64,000 bases of DNA from the NCBI RefSeq assembly GCF_001468225.1, contig NZ_LNRU01000007.1, forward strand, positions 359,624 to 423,623, written 5' to 3'. Under the pieces are notes generated by a model. That model saw nothing but the letters and a program-made list of their open reading frames with translations, was not told where the DNA came from and ran no database searches. A program made the translations under genes and the position numbers. This DNA is from Sphingopyxis sp. H053. GTDB taxonomy: Bacteria; Pseudomonadota; Alphaproteobacteria; Sphingomonadales; Sphingomonadaceae. Positions 59,552-64,000 of this stretch are shown here, piece after piece; position 1 is the first letter of the stretch, and each line of letters begins with the position of its first letter.

Positions 59552-59689
59552 GTCCGAAGCATGATACATTTTTCGGACAATGTCTATTTTAATTTGTCCG
59601 AAGCATGTCACTTCGTTCGGACGGCAATGTCCGAACCATGATGTAAACTTCAGACAGCTATGTCCGAAGCATGTTGCACTCTTCGGACA
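59551..59689. repeat. Four dyad-symmetric 29-bp repeats (putative antitoxin operators)
   Basis: Each unit is TGTCCGAAGCATG, 8 variable bases, TTCGGACA. Units are at 59551-59579, 59595-59623 (last base changed), 59628-59656 (AACCATG variant and TTCAGACA), and 59661-59689. Start-to-start spacings are 44, 33 and 33 bases. The outer 8 bases are inverse copies, so each unit is a palindrome. The first unit touches the antitoxin start codon. Cooperative repressor binding fits; iterons of a replication origin are a weaker alternative. Confidence 0.85.
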
Positions 59690-59847
59690 GACAGAATGGC
59701 GCCGCGCCCAGCCTGTGGACCTTCAGCAGGAAGCCTCAAATCCTCTACTGCAAAAACCGGATTCCATTCGCACGGATTATGTGAGATTCAGCTTCACGAA
59801 AATTCGGTTGTCTAATCGATTTCGAGACGGGGCAAAGCAGAACGACA

Positions 59848-60585
59848 ATGGCTGATCACAGCGCAATAGAGTGGACCGACGCTACGTGGAACCCCGTCAC
59901 AGGTTGCACGAAGATCACCGCTGGATGCGATAACTGCTATGCCGCGCGCTTCTCCGAGCGGTTCCGTGGAGTGCCGGGCCATCCCTTCGAAAACGGGTTT
60001 GACCTGACCCTCCGGCCCGAGCGCTTGGATCAGCCACTGCGCTGGCGCCGTGGACGGATGATTTTCGTAAACTCGATGAGCGATCTCTTCCATAAGGCCA
60101 TACCGACATCCTTCATCGATCGGATATTCGACACGATGGAGGCGGCCAATTGGCACACGTACCAGGTCCTGACCAAGCGGAGCCCGAGGCTCCGGGACTA
60201 TATGAATGGCCGCTATGCCGACAGAAGCCCGCCCGCGCACATATGGGTAGGCGTATCCGTCGAAGACCAGAAAGGCGCGGCGCGGGTTGCCCATCTTCGT
60301 GCGGCCAAATCCGCAGTCCGCTTTCTATCGGTGGAACCTCTCATAGGCTCTGTAGGCCCTATTGACCTGAAGGACATACACTGGGTCATAGCGGGCGGAG
60401 AAAGCGGTCCCAATGCCCGCGTGATGCGGATCGAGTGGGCACGGGAGATACGCGACGCGTGCCGAGAACAGCGCGTGCCTTTCTTCTTCAAACAATGGGG
60501 CGGATTTCGACCAAAGTCTGGCGGACGGGAGCTTGATGGCCGCGAGTGGAGTGAGTGGCCCCGCCTGACGCGGGCGGCCGGCTAA
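59848..60585 (+). CDS. Phage Gp37/Gp68 family (DUF5131) protein
   Basis: A 245-residue protein starting MADHSAIEWTDATWNPVTGCTKITAGCDNCYAARFSERF, the hallmark of the family, with Cys20, Cys27 and Cys30 as the three-cysteine iron-sulfur-like motif. Later phrases include MIFVNSMSDLFHKAIP, YQVLTKRSPRL and GGESGPNARVMRIEWAREIRDACREQRVPFFFKQWGG, which resemble radical-SAM barrel proteins. The next gene, a TcmP protein, starts directly at the following base after the stop, and the two always travel together. A nucleic-acid modification or defence role is proposed for the pair, not proven. Confidence 0.9.
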   Translation: MADHSAIEWTDATWNPVTGCTKITAGCDNCYAARFSERFRGVPGHPFENGFDLTLRPERLDQPLRWRRGRMIFVNSMSDLFHKAIPTSFIDRIFDTMEAANWHTYQVLTKRSPRLRDYMNGRYADRSPPAHIWVGVSVEDQKGAARVAHLRAAKSAVRFLSVEPLIGSVGPIDLKDIHWVIAGGESGPNARVMRIEWAREIRDACREQRVPFFFKQWGGFRPKSGGRELDGREWSEWPRLTRAAG

Positions 60586-61755
60586 ATGCTCGATCCGCGC
60601 TGGTACGATGGTCGGGAACAGGCGCTGGTGAAGCACACGTTCCTCGATACCTATATGCCGGCCCAAATTCCCAAGATCGTCAGCTGGGCAAACGAATTCA
60701 CCTATGTCGATCTCTTTGCCGGACCGTGGCAGTCAAAGAGCGGCGATTATTCGGACACATCGTTTGGAATTGCCCTCCGCAGGATGACGGAAGCCAAAGC
60801 GAAGCAGGCGGAACTCGGCCGTAAAGTGACCATGGTGGCTCACCTCGTTGAGAAAGATCCCGCTAATTTTGCAGAGCTAATCGACGCCGTAAAGCGCTTT
60901 CCCGACGTTGAAATACATTGTCACCCGGGTCAGGCCGAGGATCACGCATCCGCAATCGCGACCGCCATTCCTGCGAGAGCCTTCCGGTTCGTCGTCATAG
61001 ACCCCAAAGGTGTTCCCGACGTTCGGAAGTTTCGATGCTTGATCTCGCCGGATCGAACGGAAGTTCTCATGAATTTCATGTTCCAATTCGCAAACCGCTT
61101 TGCGGGATCACAGGATCGGATGCCGACACTCGAAGGATGGCTCGGCGATCTGCAAGAAAATGGCGGTTGGAGAGCGGAGTTCGCTGAACTGCGCGGATCC
61201 GAAAGAGAAGCGGCCATTTCCGAGCGCGCCCGCCAAGCGTTGCGGCGCATGGGGGACTATAAATTCGCGCCGGCGTTAACCGTCGACGAGACGGCGGTCG
61301 ATCGGCCCTTGTACAAGCTCATTTACCTGACTCGGCACCCAGCCGGCATCAAGGTGTTCCGTGACGCACACAGAAAGTCTCTCGAGACCCAAGCGACCTA
61401 CAAATCGGCGAAAAAGGCGGAGACGCGGAGGGTTGCAAGCGGAATGAACGACATGTTTGCTGGCCAATCTGCCATGGAACCGGGCGAGCGAAGCGCTCGC
61501 GAAATATCCCAAGGCGAGGCGGCCGCGCGGTCAACGATGCTTCAAATCCTGTCGGAGAGCTCGGCCGATTTGAAATGGAAAGATGTCTGGCCGCGTGTGT
61601 TGGATCTTTGCGCGGTTACTTACGGCGCCCTCGGTGACATAGCTAACGACTTAAGGAAGCGCGGGCTCATAATTGTCCCTGCGTGGAGCGGCGACGTGTT
61701 GAGGCGCCCGAAGGATGATTTCTCTATCAAAATTGCTCCACACCTCGCGCCTTAA
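60586..61755 (+). CDS. tcmP: Three-Cys-motif partner protein TcmP
   Basis: A 389-residue protein. MLDPRWYDGREQALVKHTFLDTYMPAQIPKIVSWANEFTYVDLFAGPWQS has the methyltransferase-like 'YVDLFAGPW' motif of TcmP; LMNFMFQFANRF follows, and the C-terminal 150 residues contain a winged-helix-like region. TcmP is named for occurring beside the three-cysteine Gp37/Gp68 protein, as here with zero spacing. The start immediately after TAA indicates translational coupling. Likely acts with its partner in the cytoplasm on a nucleic acid; function unproven. Confidence 0.9.
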   Translation: MLDPRWYDGREQALVKHTFLDTYMPAQIPKIVSWANEFTYVDLFAGPWQSKSGDYSDTSFGIALRRMTEAKAKQAELGRKVTMVAHLVEKDPANFAELIDAVKRFPDVEIHCHPGQAEDHASAIATAIPARAFRFVVIDPKGVPDVRKFRCLISPDRTEVLMNFMFQFANRFAGSQDRMPTLEGWLGDLQENGGWRAEFAELRGSEREAAISERARQALRRMGDYKFAPALTVDETAVDRPLYKLIYLTRHPAGIKVFRDAHRKSLETQATYKSAKKAETRRVASGMNDMFAGQSAMEPGERSAREISQGEAAARSTMLQILSESSADLKWKDVWPRVLDLCAVTYGALGDIANDLRKRGLIIVPAWSGDVLRRPKDDFSIKIAPHLAP

Positions 61756-61825
61756 GGAGCGGCGTCCCCTTTTCATCCCAGGAAACTAAAACCTGTCGGT
61801 CTGCTTGCGGCCAGTTCTGCTTTTC

Positions 61826-62101
61826 CTACCGCTCGGCTTTGCCTGCGGTCGGCACTTGGTGGATCATCGCGGCGTCGATCATGGCTCGATAGATTCTTCC
61901 GACTTCATCTTTGCTAACGTGGCCAGCCTCGAGCGCTGCGGCGCTGATCATCGTCATGTCGGGTTCGCGAAGAGCCATGATCGCGGCCTGTGCCTCCGGC
62001 AAATAGTCTTCCCAAAGCGACTTGCCATCCATCCGCGCATTGGGTGGATTTGCATCCAACTCGCAAAGTGCGCGGGCGACTCGTTCTAGGCCGGAGGTCA
62101 T
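61826..62101 (-). CDS. Small conserved hypothetical protein of mobile elements
   Basis: A 91-residue protein from ATG 62101 (MTSGLERVARALCELDANPPNARMDGKSLWEDYLPEAQAAIMAL). The pattern 'ARALCELDGNPPN...W..YLPEA.AAI..L' is common in sphingomonad phages and elements, function unknown. The rest is helical (DMTMISAAALEAGHVSKDEVGRIYRAMIDAA). A longer frame to 62164 lacks start support. Confidence 0.6.
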   Translation of the reverse strand: MTSGLERVARALCELDANPPNARMDGKSLWEDYLPEAQAAIMALREPDMTMISAAALEAGHVSKDEVGRIYRAMIDAAMIHQVPTAGKAER

Positions 62102-62232
62102 GACGCGAGAATAACATAGAACGTCGACCTGATATGGGGGGATTTCGGTGTTTCTCACGATCAAATCGAGTCGATCCCGTGGTCCGACATCGGTGACTTT
62201 CCAAAAACTCGGTCCCTCTCTACAGCCGCCTA

Positions 62233-62457
62233 ATGGCTAGACGCTCAACCATTGCAGAACGTGTCGAGGCGCTCGTCCGGCGAATGGATGGGGCGCCCCT
62301 TTGCGACGAATGCATTACAGACCGGCTCGACCTTTCTTCGGTGTCACAGGCAAGCGTCGCCACCGGAGCAGCTGCCGGCGTCGGAGGATTTGAGCGGCTC
62401 AAAGAGCCATGCGGCCTTTGCGGCGAGCCGCGGCACGTCATTCGTTACAAAGGCTGA
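62233..62457 (+). CDS. Small zinc-ribbon-like protein
   Basis: A 74-residue protein: RRSTIAERVEALVRRMDGAPLCDECITDRLDLSS, then a spacer, then EPCGLCGEPRHVIRY. The CDEC and CGLC pairs would bind one zinc. Similar proteins are common in element backbones of alphaproteobacteria. It marks the right flank of the cargo block. Likely nucleic-acid or protein binding; unproven. Confidence 0.65.
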   Translation: MARRSTIAERVEALVRRMDGAPLCDECITDRLDLSSVSQASVATGAAAGVGGFERLKEPCGLCGEPRHVIRYKG

Positions 62458-62734
62458 ACTTCGCAATTCGCCGCGGAAAGATCGAGCGCGGCTGAATGGG
62501 CGTGCTCTGGCGCCGGCAGGCGGCGCCAGGGGCCGCGCGTTATCTTGGGCCGCGCAGCGCACTTGGCTCGCTATCCTTGCCGGACGGCGGCTGGCCCACA
62601 GGCCCGCGCGCACGCCGCCCGGCTGCGGCCTCGCCAAGAGCGCGTTTGCCTTTGCGCGCTTCGCGCGGTTCTTTGACGCCTTGCGATAGTTACGGGGTTT
62701 GAATCGATCGGCGGTCGGCACTACGGATCCCGCA
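62458..62734. other. GC-rich non-coding leader
   Basis: About 275 bases between the zinc-ribbon and SNase-like genes. It has very high GC with runs like GGCGCCAGGGGCCGCGCG and no supported gene. Similar GC-rich leaders precede DUF2958, ParB, DUF2493 and DUF736 in this element. Confidence 0.4.
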
Positions 62735-63166
62735 ATGATATTCAGTCTGTTCCTGCTCGCCTCGGTCGTTCCGGCCGGCCAATCCTTCACCTGCACCCCC
62801 GTCGCAGTCTGGGATGGCGATGGGCCGATCTGGTGCGCGGAAGGTCCGCATGTTCGCCTTTCCGGGGTCGCCGCACGCGAAATGAATGGCAGCTGCAGTT
62901 CAGCGCATCCCTGTCCGGACGCCGATCCGGTCGCGGCGCGCGATCATCTCGTCGGCCTGCTCGGGACGCCGCAAGGGCGGAACCGGACTGGCCATATTCT
63001 CGTGCGCGGACCGGCCATGCGCTGCCTATCGCGCGGCGGGGCCGGCGGCACCCGCACCGCCGCCTTCTGCACATCGCCCCGGTCGGGCGATATCTCCTGT
63101 GCGATGACCCGCAGCGGCCTCACCGCGCGCTGGGACAAATATTGGGGTGCGCATCGCTGCGATTGA
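62735..63166 (+). CDS. Exported SNase (thermonuclease)-like protein
   Basis: A 143-residue protein from ATG 62735, chosen because it gives a signal peptide (MIFSLFLLASVVPAGQSF). The next stretch, CTPVAVWDGDGPIWCAEGPHVRLSGVAAREMNGSC, follows the SNase pattern (VxDGDT...VRLxGIxAPE), and the C-terminus (GLTARWDKYWGAHRCD) is typical of element-borne members. Six or more cysteines suggest disulfides. Catalytic Arg/Glu positions are partly altered (AARE), so nuclease activity is uncertain. Confidence 0.7.
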   Translation: MIFSLFLLASVVPAGQSFTCTPVAVWDGDGPIWCAEGPHVRLSGVAAREMNGSCSSAHPCPDADPVAARDHLVGLLGTPQGRNRTGHILVRGPAMRCLSRGGAGGTRTAAFCTSPRSGDISCAMTRSGLTARWDKYWGAHRCD

Positions 63167-63422
63167 TCGGACCGGATCGGGCGGGTGGGTCAGGTGGACC
63201 GGCCTTTGAGTCCGGCGCGGATCGTTGAATGGACGCGGCGGCAGCTCTCTCTCAGTTGCTCAAGGCCACCCCTTTTCTGTCGCCTTTCTGCGGGCCCGGC
63301 TCGCCTCTGGCCGTCAACCCCATGCGGGGTTCGCCCTCGCGTTCCGCTCGGTGACGGCAGCTCGCGGTCCCTTCTTCTGGCGCCATCGGGGATGTCCCCC
63401 GAGCAACCGAAGGAGAAAGTCC

Positions 63423-63743
63423 ATGCCCACCATCGCCAACCTCAACGTCAAGGCCGACGGCAGCTTCGAAGGCACGCTCGCCACCCTCAACGTCACCGCG
63501 CAGATCGCGATTGTCCCGAACGGCCGCAAGGCCAAGGACAACGAACCCGATTATCGCATCCTCAGCCGCAAGAACGGCTTCGAACTTGGCGCAGCCTGGG
63601 TCAAGACCGCCAAATCGACCGGCGCCGAATATATCGCAGTGACGATGTCGGCCCCCGAGTTCGGGACCATCTACGGCAATGTCGCAAACGCCCCCGGCGA
63701 CGACCCGATGAAAAAGGTCATCATCTGGAACCCGCCTGCCTGA
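63423..63743 (+). CDS. DUF736 family protein
   Basis: A 106-residue protein: MPTIANLNVKADGSFEGTLATLNVTAQIAIVPNGRKAKDNEPDYRILSRKNGFELGAAWVK, an unmistakable DUF736 protein, ending VIIWNPPA. ATG 63423 follows AAGGAGAAAGT. DUF736 genes are plasmid and integrative-element markers near conjugation genes; function unknown. A terminator follows at 63794. It implies that conjugation genes may lie beyond the right edge. Confidence 0.9.
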   Translation: MPTIANLNVKADGSFEGTLATLNVTAQIAIVPNGRKAKDNEPDYRILSRKNGFELGAAWVKTAKSTGAEYIAVTMSAPEFGTIYGNVANAPGDDPMKKVIIWNPPA

Positions 63744-63793
63744 CGGGCACCCCGGCTCCGCCTTCGGGCGGAGCCGATTGATTTCATCACGTG

Positions 63794-63818
63794 AAGGCGG
63801 TCCTCTGGGCCGCCTTTT
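63794..63818 (+). terminator. Rho-independent terminator after DUF736
   Basis: AAGGCGG and CCGCCTT pair around a 9-base loop and are followed by TT, 51 bases past the DUF736 stop. Confidence 0.7.
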
Positions 63819-63913
63819 CGTGTCTTGTGCTGACGAGTGTGGGTTTCCGGGGCCCGGCACTCGGTTATCCTCCTTTTCGGCGACTGGGCTGTCGCAGACG
63901 ACGAGTGCCGCGC

Positions 63914-64000
63914 ATGTTGCGAACGGCAGAATGTCGACAGGTCTTCGAAATGAAAGGTCAGCGAGGGGGCCGGGACGCGGCGGCGAACCGGGGGCGGGTG
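63914..64000 (+). CDS. Possible start of a gene cut by the right edge
   Basis: From ATG 63914 an open frame (MLRTAECRQVFEMKGQRGG...) continues to the last base without a stop. No ribosome-binding site or family signature is visible in the 29 codons available, so it may be chance. Confidence 0.2.
   Translation, partial: MLRTAECRQVFEMKGQRGGRDAAANRGRV

Noticed and set aside
59551..59689. Repeat array read as a CRISPR array
   Set aside because: Units are palindromic with variable centres, separated by only 4-15 bases, with no cas genes; operator array fits better.

Overview
The window looks like chromosomal DNA from a sphingomonad, that is an alphaproteobacterium of the Sphingomonadaceae, with Sphingopyxis or a close relative as the best guess. 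It is GC-rich, has three large TonB-dependent receptors, a lasso peptide cluster of the sphingopyxin/astexin type with an isopeptidase and no ABC exporter, a LuxR/LuxI/phytanoyl-dioxygenase quorum-sensing cluster, an alphaproteobacterial LexA box (GAAC-N7-GAAC), and sphingomonad element genes (DUF6771, DUF2958, strawberry-notch helicase, DUF2493, DUF736). Species was not tested by any search.

Layout. 0-0.5 kb: end of a periplasmic nitrate reductase operon (napE, partial napF). 0.8-2.2 kb: small secreted proteins and a wrecked gene. 2.3-6.7 kb: a Fur-box-preceded ferric-siderophore operon (receptor, DUF3649, PepSY reductase, DUF3325). 7.1-12.8 kb: a translationally coupled pair of exported proteins, a WD40/helical protein and a CHAT protease. 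13.0-19.7 kb: a serine hydrolase, then a TonB receptor divergent from a fused cyanophycinase/isoaspartyl-peptidase and an Lrp-type regulator; I read this as an aspartyl-peptide (possibly cyanophycin) scavenging unit. 20.6-29.6 kb: a complete lasso peptide locus, with precursor, B protease and C cyclase on the plus strand facing sigma factor, FecR, TonB receptor and isopeptidase on the minus strand. 29.8-32.8 kb: luxR-luxI-phyH-gntR quorum sensing with a palindrome in front of luxI.

From about 33 kb to the right edge the DNA is mobile-element-like. The backbone consists of a LexA-boxed operon with two HMCES/YedK-family proteins, DUF2958, a large ParB, small conserved genes, a strawberry-notch methyltransferase/helicase, a toprim protein and DUF2493 on the left, and a Zn-ribbon protein, an SNase-like protein and DUF736 on the right. 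Between these lies a cargo block (48.3-62.1 kb) of conflict-type genes: a nucleotidyltransferase-HEPN protein, a DUF2971/DUF4365 pair, a ubiquitin-like conjugation operon (multi-ubiquitin, E2, JAB, E1) with an XRE regulator, a convergent papain-like protease with a small partner protein, an AbiE-type toxin-antitoxin pair with four dyad-symmetric repeats in front, and a Gp37/Gp68-TcmP pair. A second AbiE pair at 33-34.6 kb has a 15-bp inverted-repeat operator. No integrase, relaxase, rRNA, intact tRNA or CRISPR array was seen.

The strongest candidates for less-described biology are the ubiquitin-like operon with its convergent papain-like protease and small RG-ending protein, the lasso peptide with its own isopeptidase and ECF-sigma signalling chain, and the exported cyanophycinase/isoaspartyl-peptidase fusion.
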